Part shown: positions 45,852-54,854 of the stretch, piece by piece
Position numbering within the stretch: the first letter of the stretch is position 1
How the letters are laid out: every line of letters begins with the position of its first letter
Assembly: GCA_963829545.1 (NCBI GenBank)
Contig: CAWHIX010000011.1
Coordinates: 124,001 to 188,000 of the forward strand
Direction: 5' to 3'
Source: JAXGXJ01 sp963829545
GTDB lineage: Bacteria > Actinomycetota > Thermoleophilia > RBG-16-64-13
DNA length: 64,000 nt
Notes under the pieces: generated by a model
Database searches by the model: none
The model's input: the letters and a program-made list of their open reading frames with translations, nothing else
What the model was told of the DNA's origin: nothing
Program-made: the position numbers and the translations under genes

Positions 45852-47159
45852 GTGAAGCGCCGCGCTCTCACGACCCTCGTCTTGGCCGTGCTCATCGCCC
45901 TCACCTGGACGGCGATAGCGTCCGCAGCCTCGGCCACGGTGGTCCACAGCGGGTCGAGGGAGCGCAAGCAGATCGCCCTGACCTTCGACGATAACAACAA
46001 CCCCACCCGGGCCCTGGCCGTGCTGCGGGCCCTGCAGAAGAGCAAGGTGAAGGCCACGATGTTCGTCATCGGGTCGTCGGTGAACGCCTATCCGTCCATC
46101 AACAACGAGATAGTCAAGGGCATGGCCGCCGGACTGTTCGAGGTGGGCGACCACACCTACTCGCACCCGGATCCTGACGAAGCTCTCCAACTCGGCCATG
46201 GCCTCCCAGATCGGCGGCGGCACCGACGCCTTCCGCAAGGCCACAGGTGCCCGGACGGTGCCTCTGTTCCGTCCGTCCTATGGGTCTACCGACTCCCGGG
46301 TGGCGGCTGTGGCGGGGGCGGAGGGCTTCTCCTATCTGGTCCTGTGGGACATCGACCCGCGCGATTGGGCCGGCGGCTCGGCCAAGGCCATCACCGACCA
46401 TATAGTCAGCCGGGCCCACAGCGGCGCCATCGTGGTCATGCACCTCTCGGGGCCCCATACGGCCGAGGCCATCCCCGGGCTGGCGTCGCGGCTGCGCGAC
46501 AAGGGCTACGAGTTGGTGACGGTATCGGAGATGCTCAAGGGTGACCGGCTATTCCTCGACGTCTCCAGCGAGAGCGAGACAGGCCAGGCCATCGCCCGCA
46601 TGGTCGACCTGGGCTTCATGAGCGGCTACAACGGCAACTATTTCGGTCCCTACGACAGCATCACCAGAGCGCAGGTGGCCAAGGTCTCCACGCTGGTGGG
46701 GGGCATCCACACCGAGGAGGTGGAGGGGGTCGACGCTCCCGTGTTCCCGGACGTGCCCGTGCGCCGCGACTCCGCCGGCGAGCCGCTGTCCTACCCATTC
46801 GACTTCGTGCAGGAAGCGGCGGCGGCCGGACTGGTGGTCGGCTCCGCGGCCGAGGACGGCACCTTACTCTTCAATCCCGACCGGCCCATCAACCGGGTGC
46901 AGCTTGCCACCATCCTGGCGCGCATGGCCCGCCAGTTCAAAGGCTACCCGGCCACGCTACCGACCTGGGGCTGGCCGAGGTGACCTTCGCCGACGTGCCC
47001 GAGTACGCGACGGCGGATGTATCCCTGGTGGCGGCGTTGGGGCTGATGTCGGGGAACTCGGAGCAGAACTTCCTGCCCTGGTCGGGAGCGATGCGGGGCC
47101 AGGTGGCCCTGGCTATGAGCCGCTACCTGGACCTTCCGGACGTCTGGCCGCCAGACTGA
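45852..47159 (+). CDS. Polysaccharide deacetylase with SLH domains, twice frameshifted
   Basis: About 436 aa after corrections near 46172 and 46975. A signal peptide (ALTTLVLAVLIALTWTAIASA) is followed by a NodB-type deacetylase core: LTFDDNNN for the metal Asp, DHTYSHPD for the His pair, FRPSYG and the final VVMHLSG. After residue 230 come S-layer-homology repeats (DVSSESETGQAIARMVDLGF; FDFVQEAAAAGLVVGSAAED; YATADVSLVAALGLMSG) with the ITRAQVAK motif. It is probably secreted and wall-anchored, removing acetyl groups from glycan. The GTG start is 10 bases after uppP. The 3' end overlaps the kinase gene on the other strand. Confidence 0.88.
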
Positions 47160-48370
47160 CGGTAACGTCCAAGCCCGCCGGTGGGGATCGCCTTGAGCGC
47201 GACGGTGCCGCCGTGCGCGGCAGCCACGGCCTTGACTATGGAGAGGCCCAGCCCGAACCCGCCCGTCTTGCGGCTGCGCGACTTGTCGGGACGGTAGAAG
47301 CGGTCGAAGAGGCGCTCGAGGTCCTCGTCGGACACCACGGTGTCGCCCCCCGAGACGTTCAGCACGGCCTTGTCGCCTTCGGTGTAGGTCCGGATCGAGA
47401 AGGAGCCGTCGGCCACGTTGTGACGGATGGCGTTCTCGACCAGATTGCCGACCAAGCGCTCGATGAGGGCCCTATCTCCCTGGATGGGGGCGGGCTGCAG
47501 GTCGAGGTCGAGGCGCAGGTTCATGGCGTCGGCCGCCGCGGAGGCCAGCTCGATCTGCTCCTCGGCAATCTCCCGCAGGTCGAGGTCGGTGAGCGTCAGA
47601 GAGCTCTCCGTGTGGGCGAGGACCAGCAGGCCGTCGATGAGTCTCTCGCTCCGGTCCACGGCCTCACCGACGGCAGCGCCCATCTCCCGGAGTTCTTCCT
47701 GGGAGAGGTCGGGGTCGCTGAGGGCCACGTCGATCTCCGTGCGGATGATGGTGAGGGGCGTGCGCAGCTCATGGGACGCGTTGGCTACGAACTCCTTCTG
47801 GGCCGTGAAGGCGGTATCCAGGCGGGCGAGCATGGCGTCGAAGGTGTCGGCCAGCTCCTTCAGCTCGTCGTGCGGCCCCTTGAGGTCGATGCGCTCGTGC
47901 AGGGTGGACTCCGAGAGACGCCGGGCGGTGCCGGTGATGGCGTGCAGGGGGCGCAGCATGCGACCGGCCAGCAGCCAGGCGAGTCCGAAGGTGACTACGG
48001 CGATTATGGCCAGCGCCAGGATAGACGTGGTCCACAACTGGCGGAGCGCCTCGTCGCGCAGTTCCCGTTGCACGTCATCGATGAGCCGCGGGACGGGGAT
48101 GCCGTTGATGGTCACGTAGCGGGGCATCTGCCCGTGCGGGCCGGGTCCCTCACCATACTCGAGCAGCTCTTGGGGGATGCCGTAGCGTTCGGCGATGATG
48201 GCCCGGGCCTTCTCCGGGGCGGGCGTGAGGCTGTCGCGCACCAGGAAGAAATTGACGGCGATGAGGAGGACGCCGGCCAGCAGGAAGAGGCCGCCGTACC
48301 ACAGGGTCAGCTTCAGCCGGATGGTGAGGCCACGCCTGGTGGGTTTGGTCTCGGGCACGTCGAAACTCAT
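47123..48370 (-). CDS. Sensor histidine kinase
   Basis: About 415 aa. TM1 is near residues 20-45 (LTLWYGGLFLLAGVLLIAVN), followed by a short extracytoplasmic sensor of about 100 residues. TM2 (SILALAIIAVVTFGLAWLLA) leads to HAMP, then HisKA with the phosphoacceptor in VANASHELRTPLTII, the N-box LVENAIRHN and the G-box GGFGLGLSIVKAVA. The ATG overlaps the response-regulator stop as ATGA. The last residues in this frame are odd. Another frame (LDVTVSLAARRP) looks better and would stop near 47117, so one indel near 47180 is likely. Confidence 0.93.
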   Translation of the reverse strand: MSFDVPETKPTRRGLTIRLKLTLWYGGLFLLAGVLLIAVNFFLVRDSLTPAPEKARAIIAERYGIPQELLEYGEGPGPHGQMPRYVTINGIPVPRLIDDVQRELRDEALRQLWTTSILALAIIAVVTFGLAWLLAGRMLRPLHAITGTARRLSESTLHERIDLKGPHDELKELADTFDAMLARLDTAFTAQKEFVANASHELRTPLTIIRTEIDVALSDPDLSQEELREMGAAVGEAVDRSERLIDGLLVLAHTESSLTLTDLDLREIAEEQIELASAAADAMNLRLDLDLQPAPIQGDRALIERLVGNLVENAIRHNVADGSFSIRTYTEGDKAVLNVSGGDTVVSDEDLERLFDRFYRPDKSRSRKTGGFGLGLSIVKAVAAAHGGTVALKAIPTGGLGRYRQSGGQTSGRSR

Positions 48371-49020
48371 ATGCGGTAGCCGACCCCCGTCACCGTCTCG
48401 ATGAGCGGCGGGTCGCCCAGCTTCTTGCGCAGGGTCATGATGGTGACCCGCACCACGTTGGTGAAGGGATCGGTGTTCTCGTCCCAGACCTTCTCCAGGA
48501 GTTCCTCGGCACTGACCACGCGTCCTTCGGCGGAAAGCAGCACCTCGAGCAGCCCGAACTCCTTCTTGGTGAGCCCCAGGTCGACGCCGGCCCGTTCGGC
48601 CATGTGGCGGGCGGGGTCGAGCACCAGGTCGCCACGAGTGAGCACGGGAAGGACGGGGGTGACCGCCCGGCGGCCCAGTGCGCGGATGCGGGCTACCAGT
48701 TCCTGCAGGGCGAAGGGCTTGGGCAGATAGTCGTCGGCTCCGATGGTGAGTCCGGTGACCCGGTCCTCGATCGACCCGGCGGCCGTGAGCATGAGGATGC
48801 GGCAAAGCGACTGGCGCGCCACCAGCTGGCGGCAGACGTCGTCGCCGTGTACGAGGGGAAGGTTGCGGTCGAGGACCACCACGTCGTAGTTGTTGACGGC
48901 GGTCTTCTCGAGGGCGGCCTTGCCGTCGAGCACTACGTCGACCGCCATGGCCTCGCGGCGCAGACCGCGCGCGATCGTGTTGGCCAGCCGTTCTTCGTCT
49001 TCAGCTAGTAGGACTCTCAC
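48367..49020 (-). CDS. OmpR-family response regulator
   Basis: 217 aa. Receiver: LLAEDEERLANTIARGLRRE, phosphoacceptor Asp in YDVVVLDRNLPLVHG, and LTAAGSIEDRVTGLTIGADDYLPKPF with the conserved Lys. The winged helix has LTKKEFGLLEVLLSAEGRVV and VVRVTIMTLRKKLGDPP. The GTG at 49020 is preceded by GAAGAGG. It forms one operon with the kinase and diverges from htrA. Direct repeats in the shared upstream region are candidate binding sites. Confidence 0.95.
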   Translation of the reverse strand: MRVLLAEDEERLANTIARGLRREAMAVDVVLDGKAALEKTAVNNYDVVVLDRNLPLVHGDDVCRQLVARQSLCRILMLTAAGSIEDRVTGLTIGADDYLPKPFALQELVARIRALGRRAVTPVLPVLTRGDLVLDPARHMAERAGVDLGLTKKEFGLLEVLLSAEGRVVSAEELLEKVWDENTDPFTNVVRVTIMTLRKKLGDPPLIETVTGVGYRI

Positions 49021-49103
49021 CCTGACCTCTTCATCACTCCTTCGAAGGTCGGCGTCATGATACACGCCGGGGACTCATCTGCCGGAAGTCTAGCGAAGAG
49101 CGG

Positions 49104-49135
49104 GTAAAGCCCCCGTAAAAGGCCTTTCTTACGGG
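49104..49135. promoter_or_regulatory. Candidate response-regulator site between the two-component operon and htrA
   Basis: GTAAA occurs at 49104 and again 11 bases later at 49115, one helical turn apart as OmpR-type dimers require. The second copy also forms an inverted repeat, CCCGTAA (49112) with TTACGGG (49129). Confidence 0.5.
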
Positions 49136-49298
49136 CGCCTTATGATGGGCGGGGTAGAATACGACCGGTTCAGGCTGCTTCGTCCTTCAGCAGCCTCTTG
49201 GTACCCCGCGCGACGTGCTCGGCTGCCCGTGCGCATCCCGCTGATTGCGCTTGGGTAATAGAATGGACAGATAATCATTCTCCATGGAGGTGGTCCAG

Positions 49299-50546
49299 AT
49301 GTTGTTCAGGCGTCAGGCGTCGAGCGGTGGCCCCCAAGGGCGGGCCGGCGCGTGGACCTTTGTCAAGGTGCTCTTGGCCGTGGCGCTGGTGATCGGGGTA
49401 GTGTCGGGACTGGCCGCCTGTACTTTCGAGACAGAGCCGGGATCCTCGACGACTGCATCCCCCGAGACCACCGAGCCTTCCACCGACTCCAGCAGTCCGG
49501 ATACCACGGAGGCTGAGGACACAACTACAGAACCTCCTACCACCACCGAAGCGTCGAACGGTGGCTCCCAGGATCAGCTGGAGAGCCCCGCCGTGGGGGT
49601 GGCAGAGAAGCTTGGCCCGAGCGTGGTGAACATCGCCATATCGGGAGTCACTCAGGGTCCCTTCGGGGAGCAGCAAGAGTACTCCGGTGAGGGTTCGGGG
49701 GTCATCTACACCTCCGACGGCATGATCATCACCAACAACCACGTGGTGAGCGACGAACTCGGCGATCCGGTCAGCAGCCTGCAGGTCACTCTCACCACCG
49801 GGGAGAAGCTGCCGGCTACCATCATAGGCCGCGACCCCCTCACCGATCTGGCTGTGATCAAGATAGACGCCGATATGGACCTTCCGGCCGCCGAATTCCA
49901 GGTGGAGGAGCTCACGGTGGGTCAGTTCGCCATCGCCATCGGTAGCCCGCTCGGCTTCGACAACTCCGTCACCATGGGTGTCGTGTCCGGTATCGCCCGC
50001 AGCATCGAGGGCGTGCCAGGGGCGGAAGGGGTGGCGCTCACCAATCTCATCCAGACGGACGCTCCCATCAGCCCGGGTAACTCGGGAGGCGCGCTGGCCA
50101 ACTCGGCGGGTGAAGTGATCGGCATCAACGTGGCCTATCTCCCGCCCGGGGAGACGGGCGCGGTCAGTCTCGGCTTCGCCATCCCCGCGGTGACCGCGAC
50201 CGAAGTGGCCGACGAGATCATCGACACGGGTAAGGCTACCCACGCCTACATGGGTGTCGGAACGCAGATGGTGACCCCACAACTGCAGGAACAGTTCGGG
50301 TTGTCGCGCTCCTCGGGGATCCTGATCGCAGAAGTCACGCCCGGTGGCCCGGCGGCCAAAGCCGGTATCCAGCAGGGCGACATCATCTACGAGGTGGACG
50401 GCGAGGAGATGGTGGAATCGAGCGACCTGCTGGTCGCCATCCGCGACATGGAACCGGGTGACGAGGTCGAGGTGAAGCTGGACCGCAACGGGCAGGAGAT
50501 GTCCATCACCGTGACGCTCGAGGAGCGGCCGGCCAACCTGCAATAG
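49299..50546 (+). CDS. htrA: HtrA/DegP-like membrane-anchored serine protease
   Basis: About 415 aa. One N-terminal TM (VKVLLAVALVIGVVSGLAAC) may also be a lipoprotein signal. A Thr/Ser/Glu-rich linker follows. The trypsin-like domain has IITNNHVVS for His, DPLTDLAVIKID for Asp and SPGNSGGALANS for Ser. The C-terminal PDZ domain (VTPGGPAAKAGIQQGDIIYE) is single. It degrades or senses misfolded envelope proteins. The ATG at 49299 is chosen because GGAGGTGG sits five bases before it; the ATG at 49284 lies inside that site. It diverges from the response-regulator operon. Confidence 0.93.
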   Translation: MLFRRQASSGGPQGRAGAWTFVKVLLAVALVIGVVSGLAACTFETEPGSSTTASPETTEPSTDSSSPDTTEAEDTTTEPPTTTEASNGGSQDQLESPAVGVAEKLGPSVVNIAISGVTQGPFGEQQEYSGEGSGVIYTSDGMIITNNHVVSDELGDPVSSLQVTLTTGEKLPATIIGRDPLTDLAVIKIDADMDLPAAEFQVEELTVGQFAIAIGSPLGFDNSVTMGVVSGIARSIEGVPGAEGVALTNLIQTDAPISPGNSGGALANSAGEVIGINVAYLPPGETGAVSLGFAIPAVTATEVADEIIDTGKATHAYMGVGTQMVTPQLQEQFGLSRSSGILIAEVTPGGPAAKAGIQQGDIIYEVDGEEMVESSDLLVAIRDMEPGDEVEVKLDRNGQEMSITVTLEERPANLQ

Positions 50547-50552
50547 AGCTGG

Positions 50553-50619
50553 GGCACCGCTATCACCCCCTCCTCCAGCTGCGTTTCACGATTCTTCCGG
50601 AGGGGGCGATAGCGGTGCC
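50553..50619. repeat. Covarying hairpin element, copy 1
   Basis: Arms GGCACCGCTATC and GATAGCGGTGCC, extended after one mismatch by CCCCCTCC with GGAGGGGG, enclose a 25-base loop containing CAGCTGCG and TTCACGA. It lies just after htrA and before the end of the convergent acylphosphatase gene. It matches a second copy at 51609. Confidence 0.75.
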
Positions 50620-50659
50620 TGTGGTTTGGGGTGGCGCCGGCCGGGCCGCGGCGGCGCCA

Positions 50660-50975
50660 CTACTTGACCGTGAAGCCCCGCTCGCCGCGGGGCGGCTCGT
50701 CGTGGATCTCGACGCCGGTGACGTTGGCCCGCTCGGGTCCGCGGTTGGTCCAGGAAAGCATCTCCTCCACCGCCTCCCCGGGATCCCTCGTAGACGGCCT
50801 CCACGCGGCCGTCGGGCAGATTGCGTACCCAGCCGCTCACCCCCAGGCGATCGGCCTCCTGCCGGGTGCTCTCCCGAAACCAGACGCGCTGTACGCGGCC
50901 CTCCACGAAGATGCGGACCCTTACGAAATCGGGTGGAACATCGGCCGGACGATCGGACGAAGGCGGGCGACTCAT
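50660..50975 (-). CDS. Acylphosphatase, frameshifted
   Basis: About 105 aa after one correction near 50785. The core FVRVRIFVEGRVQRVWFRES matches the family around the catalytic Arg, but the usual GRVQGVxFR reads GRVQRVWFR, changing a conserved Gly. GWVRNLPDGRVEAVYEG carries the catalytic Asn. The C-terminal part (VTGVEIHDEPPRGERGFTVK) is in the other frame. It hydrolyses acyl phosphates. It is ten bases downstream of the DUF4126 gene and probably cotranscribed. Confidence 0.85.
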
Positions 50976-50985
50976 TCGCTCCTCC

Positions 50986-51585
50986 TCAGCCTCTGAGGAT
51001 GCGCAGTCCTTTGTGCTTCCGCTTCTGTCGTTGGCGGAGACGGTAGGCGAACAGGAAGAGGAACAGCGCCAGCAGGGCGCCGATCAAGGGCACGAGCACG
51101 AAGACGAGGGTGCCGACGAGGACGATGAAGTCCACGTAGAGGCTGAGAAGGACCACGGGGCCGCTATCCGCGTCGGCGTTCGGGCGGATGGAGCGAATGG
51201 CGTGGTCGGCCAGTCCGGCGATGAGCAGGCCGAGGACGGCGCAGACGACGATGGCTATCCAATGCTCGGACGCCATGGCCGCGGCAAATACCAGCCCGCC
51301 GAAGACGACTTTGATGGGCTGCATGATCTGGTCGCGGGTGGCGGTCAGAGCGGGCATCTTGTCCGTCGCCAGTTCGATGATCGCCAGGGCGAACAGCACG
51401 GCCAGGACCCAGGTCTCCTCCAGGAACGCGAACCAGGTGTCGTCGAGGACCGGGGCGCTGGCGAACTCGAGCCGCGAGTACAGCCCTAAGAAGGCGATGG
51501 GAAGGAAGGCGCGCAGTCCGGTGAGGACCGCCAGGCCTGCGCCCATGCAGGCGCGCGCGTAGATACTGTTGAAGACGACGTCCAT
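50986..51585 (-). CDS. DUF4126 membrane protein
   Basis: 199 aa with five or six hydrophobic segments. The N-terminal GAGLAVLTGLRAFLPIAFLG and a central LATDKMPALTATRDQIMQPI are typical of DUF4126. The C-terminus is basic (RLRQRQKRKHKG). The function is unknown. It lies upstream of the acylphosphatase on the same strand. The second covarying hairpin lies just before its start. Confidence 0.88.
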   Translation of the reverse strand: MDVVFNSIYARACMGAGLAVLTGLRAFLPIAFLGLYSRLEFASAPVLDDTWFAFLEETWVLAVLFALAIIELATDKMPALTATRDQIMQPIKVVFGGLVFAAAMASEHWIAIVVCAVLGLLIAGLADHAIRSIRPNADADSGPVVLLSLYVDFIVLVGTLVFVLVPLIGALLALFLFLFAYRLRQRQKRKHKGLRILRG

Positions 51586-51608
51586 GCGGGGACCCAGTCT
51601 AGCATGAG

Positions 51609-51674
51609 GGCGCTGCTATCACCCTTCCGTCAGCTGCGAATTCACGACTCTTCCGGAGGGGTGATAGCAGCGCC
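51609..51674. repeat. Covarying hairpin element, copy 2
   Basis: Arms GGCGCTGCTATCACCC and its exact complement, then TTCC with GGAG, enclose a 26-base loop with the same CAGCTGCG and TTCACGA as copy 1. Two stem positions differ from copy 1, and both changes are compensated on the other arm (A-T to G-C, and C-G to T-A). It lies downstream of the nitroreductase gene and upstream of the DUF4126 gene. Confidence 0.75.
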
Positions 51675-51728
51675 TGATGGGGGGCGGGGCCGGCCGGGCC
51701 GGCCCGGCCCCGGGGGAAGCCAGGCCTG

Positions 51729-52330
51729 TCAGATGAGGATCTCCTCCACCGGGTAGCGCATCTTGCCCATGAAGGTGTCGGCCGGGTAGCCCACGGCCAC
51801 CAGCGCGGTGGGCACGATGTTCGCGGGAAGGCCCAGGATCTGAGCGAACTCGGCGGGCTGGAAGGCGGTCATGGGGCAGGAAGCCAGGCCCAGCGAGTAG
51901 GCCCCGTTGATGGCGTTGCCCGAGAGCGATGTACACCTGGTTCTGCGACCAGGTCAGCTGCTGCTCGGGGTTCATGCCGGATGAGATGTTCGTGGCCATG
52001 CCGATGAGCATGCTGCGCACCTCATCCGGGGCGGCGGCGTCGACCAGGGTCTTGTCGAACTTGGCGATGATGGCAGAGTAGTCCGTGTCGGCGCACAGGA
52101 CGAGATAGGTGGGAGCAGCTCCGTACGTGCTCCTGGTTGAAGGCGACGGGGAAGAGCTTGTCCTTGGTCTCCCGGTCCGAGACCACCTTGATGCGCCAGG
52201 GCTGCAGGTTGATGGCCGAGGCCGAGTAGACGATGATCTCAAGCAGCTCGCGGATGGTCTCCTCGGGGACCTTCTTGTCCTGATACTGGCGACAGGAGTA
52301 GCGATTCTTGACGATGTCCTTGAACTCCAC
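51729..52330 (-). CDS. Nitroreductase-family protein, twice frameshifted
   Basis: About 200 aa after corrections near 52135 and 51925. FMN-binding N-terminal NRYSCRQYQDKKVPEETIRE and the SASAINLQPWRIKVV motif are canonical. The middle (APTYLVLCADTDYSAIIAKF) and the C-terminal (LGLPANIVPTALVAVGYPAD) parts sit in other frames. Members reduce nitro or quinone compounds with NAD(P)H, and the substrate is unknown. The upstream reading frame starts at ATG 52330. Confidence 0.85.
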
Positions 52331-52400
52331 GTGGCGACCTCGCTTTCGATTTGGGCTGGGGCTGGTGATGTGTTCAGTCTCTCCCCGGGATCTCTAAATC

Positions 52401-52970
52401 CTACTCAGGTTCGCCGTCTCGTTGACGGGCGAAATAGTCCTGTACGCGTTCGTAGAAGTCGTCCGGCGGAGTGGGGCACTCCCTCTCCTCGTCGGTGAGG
52501 ATCTCGAGGAGCAGCCTGTCCCGCTTCTCCTGAGGCAGGACGAGCAGGGCCTGGGCGATGGACGCGTTGCGCAGGTAGCGTTCTTCTTCCGGGTCCAGCG
52601 GGGGCTCTTGAGCGACCGCGAGCGCCTCAAGCGCTGAGAGAGGAGTCTGACCGGCGAGGAGCGCTGCCTCCGCAGTGGGGAATGGTGCCTCCCGAGACAG
52701 CCATTCGCCGCACCAATCATGGGCGCCCGTAAGCGGCCAAGCGGCGGTCAGACCCTCATTGGGCCCGCACGGGCGGGGCGCCGTCGCAGGGGCCTTCGCT
52801 GCGGCCTTCGATGCGCCCTTCCCCGCGTCCGCGGTCGCGACTGTGGCTGTGACCGTAGCGGGCGCATGACGGCGGCATTTGCCCACCTCGTAGGAGCAGG
52901 GGTCCCAGTAGGCGCAGGTGAAACAAGAACGCGCCGATTCGTCTACGTAGGGTCGCGCAGATTCGTTCAC
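52401..52970 (-). CDS. Hypothetical cysteine-containing protein
   Basis: 189 aa, no family recognised. The N-terminus has SCFTCAYWDPCSYEVGKCRR and later HDWCGEW, a pattern of spaced cysteines like small iron-sulfur or zinc modules (CxFCxxW...GxCRR...DWCGE). An Ala/Thr-rich linker separates them. The C-terminal 80 residues are acidic and helical (LPQEKRDRLLLEILTDEERE). It stands alone between the nitroreductase gene and tRNA-Arg. Confidence 0.65.
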   Translation of the reverse strand: MNESARPYVDESARSCFTCAYWDPCSYEVGKCRRHAPATVTATVATADAGKGASKAAAKAPATAPRPCGPNEGLTAAWPLTGAHDWCGEWLSREAPFPTAEAALLAGQTPLSALEALAVAQEPPLDPEEERYLRNASIAQALLVLPQEKRDRLLLEILTDEERECPTPPDDFYERVQDYFARQRDGEPE

Positions 52971-53088
52971 TTGGCCTCCATCACACTTCGACGCCCGCGA
53001 CTTCAGGCCAAGACGTTACTACATCGGGGCCGCAGGCGTGTGGCCTGCTCGGGCGAGCACCTTCCTGGTGCTAAAATCCTCGGACCGT

Positions 53089-53161
53089 GCCCTCGTAGCT
53101 CAGGGGATAGAGCAAAGGTTTCCTAAACCTTGTGTCGCGCGTTCGATTCGCGCCGAGGGCA
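53089..53161 (+). tRNA. tRNA-Arg (CCT)
   Basis: The cloverleaf is complete: acceptor GCCCTCG with CGAGGGC, D-arm GCTC...GAGC, anticodon stem AAGGT/ACCTT with loop TTCCTAA (anticodon CCT), and T-arm GCGCG-TTCGATT-CGCGC. The discriminator is A, and CCA is not encoded. Its 3' half is repeated twice downstream. Confidence 0.95.
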
Positions 53162-53365
53162 CCTTTCTTGTTCTCAGTGATCACGGAGAGTGGCTGGGCG
53201 TCGCAGTCGACCGAATCCTGCAAATCGAGCGCTTATTCCCGGAGGTCAAAGCCAAGGACTGGCGCTACCTCTTTGCGTGCCACGAGGTGGAGGCGGTGAT
53301 CAGCGGCGCCCTGCCAGCTACAATGAACCGAGGCGTCGAGATCTGCTCCCAAGGAGGGCTTTGCC

Positions 53366-54524
53366 GTGAGAACCGCCCCTCCGGACCGTACCGAAATACC
53401 GGACGGTCTCCGAAGCGACCGCTTGGACACACCCTTTCCCATGCACAGGGTGCGCCGAGTGGATGCTCCCACCACGAAGATCACTGGAGACGTCGCCCGC
53501 TTCGATGAGCGGGAGCATGGCTTCCTTCGCGCTTTGCGCGGCGACTACGGTCCCGTACCCCGTCGGGAGTTCCTGCGCTTCGTCGACAAGTACCCACTGT
53601 CGGGGGCGATGAAGGCGGTCGAACACCATCTGGTCGCGGCTGTCGACGGTCCGGTGGCTACCACACGGGCCCCGCTACCCGACGACCCGCTCATCCTCAG
53701 CAGGCATATCAAGGAGACAACCCTCTTCTTGCGGGCCGATGACGTGGGGATCTGCGAGTTGCCCCCCTATGCCGCTTACTCCTTTGACAAGAACGGCGAG
53801 GCTGTGGAGTTGGGGCATACCCACGCCATTGCGGTGTTGGTCGATCAGGGCTCACACACCTTCGCCGCCTGCAACGGTCGCGACTGGATCAGCAACTCCC
53901 AGAGCTTCCGCTCCTACACCGCCACCGCCCTGATCTCCTCGATGCTGGCCGAGTACATCCGCCGCTTGGGCTATTCGGCCCAAGCCCCACCACTCCATGG
54001 ACTACAAGGTGGTGGTTCCCCCGATCCTTCTCCTGGCCGGTCTGGGAGAGATCTGCCGGATCGGCGGCATCGTTCTTCATCCCTTCATGGGGCCGCGCTT
54101 CAAGGCCGCCGTCGTGACGACCGACCTACCCCTCCGCCCAGACAAACCGATCGATTTCGGCTTGCAGGATTTCTGCTCGAACTGTAAGAAGTGCGCCCGA
54201 GAGTGTCCGTCGGGCTCAATCACCGCGGGGCCGAAGACGGTGTACAACGGCTACGAGATTTGGCGGAACGACACTGACTCGTGCGCCCGGTTTCGGGTTA
54301 CGAACGCCCACGGCGCGAGTTGTGGGCGATGCCTCAAGGTCTGCCCCTGGAACAAGCCGACCACGTGGTACCACACAGCGGCCACCAGGCTCGCCGCTCG
54401 TTCCGGCTTGGCCCGCCGCGGGCTTATCCGGCTGGACGACTTACTCGGCTACGGCAGAGATGACCCCGGTCGGAAGTGGTGGTTCGACATGGAGGACGTC
54501 GATGGCAGGGTGCTGCCCCGCTAG
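53366..54524 (+). CDS. Reductive-dehalogenase-like (RdhA) protein, frameshifted
   Basis: About 386 aa after one correction near 53985. The middle part has HTHAIAVLVDQGSH and SYTATALISSMLAEYIRRLG. After the break come PILLLAGLGEICRIGG, TDLPLRPDKPIDFG and the two [4Fe-4S] motifs CSNCKKCARECPSG and CGRCLKVCPWNKP, the RdhA order. The family uses a corrinoid to remove halogens from organohalides. There is no twin-arginine signal in the N-terminus and no obvious RdhB anchor, so this resembles the cytoplasmic, non-respiratory type, or an RdhA-like protein of unknown substrate. AAGGAGG precedes the GTG. Epoxyqueuosine reductase was considered but the motifs fit RdhA better. Confidence 0.85.
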
Positions 54525-54854
54525 AGTCGACTCTCGAGGTCGTATATCAACATTTCCCCATACTTAAGACACGACGGTCGCAGAAGGCTGGGAGTCTCCA
54601 TTGTTGCCAGCATCATCGCCCTCGCAGGAGGTTTGATTATCGTCATAGCTGGCCGCGAGGAGACCTGAGATCGAAGTCCTCGAAGGCAAGACCGGCAAGA
54701 TGGTGGTCGATATCTGGACTGGCCAGCACGGTCGGACCCTAGTGAGCGTGGCCCAACTATCCCTGGATGCGCGCACGTAGGTAGGAGCCAACCGTACCGG
54801 TTGGTTGGGGCCCGCCGTTCTTCGAGAGATTTGACCCCTACGCTGACCCGCGCC
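54525..54854. other. Region after RdhA with possible small membrane frame
   Basis: A plus-strand frame at about 54590-54670 encodes one membrane helix (GVSIVASIIALAGGLIIVIA) and ends in AGREET. It has no clear start codon. Another frame just beyond reads EVLEGKTGKMVVDIWTGQHG to a stop at 54780, so the two could be one frameshifted small protein. No family is recognised and no other gene is seen. Confidence 0.35.

Noticed and set aside
46904..48379. Long plus-strand open frame opposite the histidine kinase
   Set aside because: Complement of the kinase gene. Only its first 250 bases overlap real SLH coding, and in a different frame.
50553..51674. attC-like integron sites
   Set aside because: Hairpins lack the RYYYAAC/GTTRRRY core, and no integrase is present.
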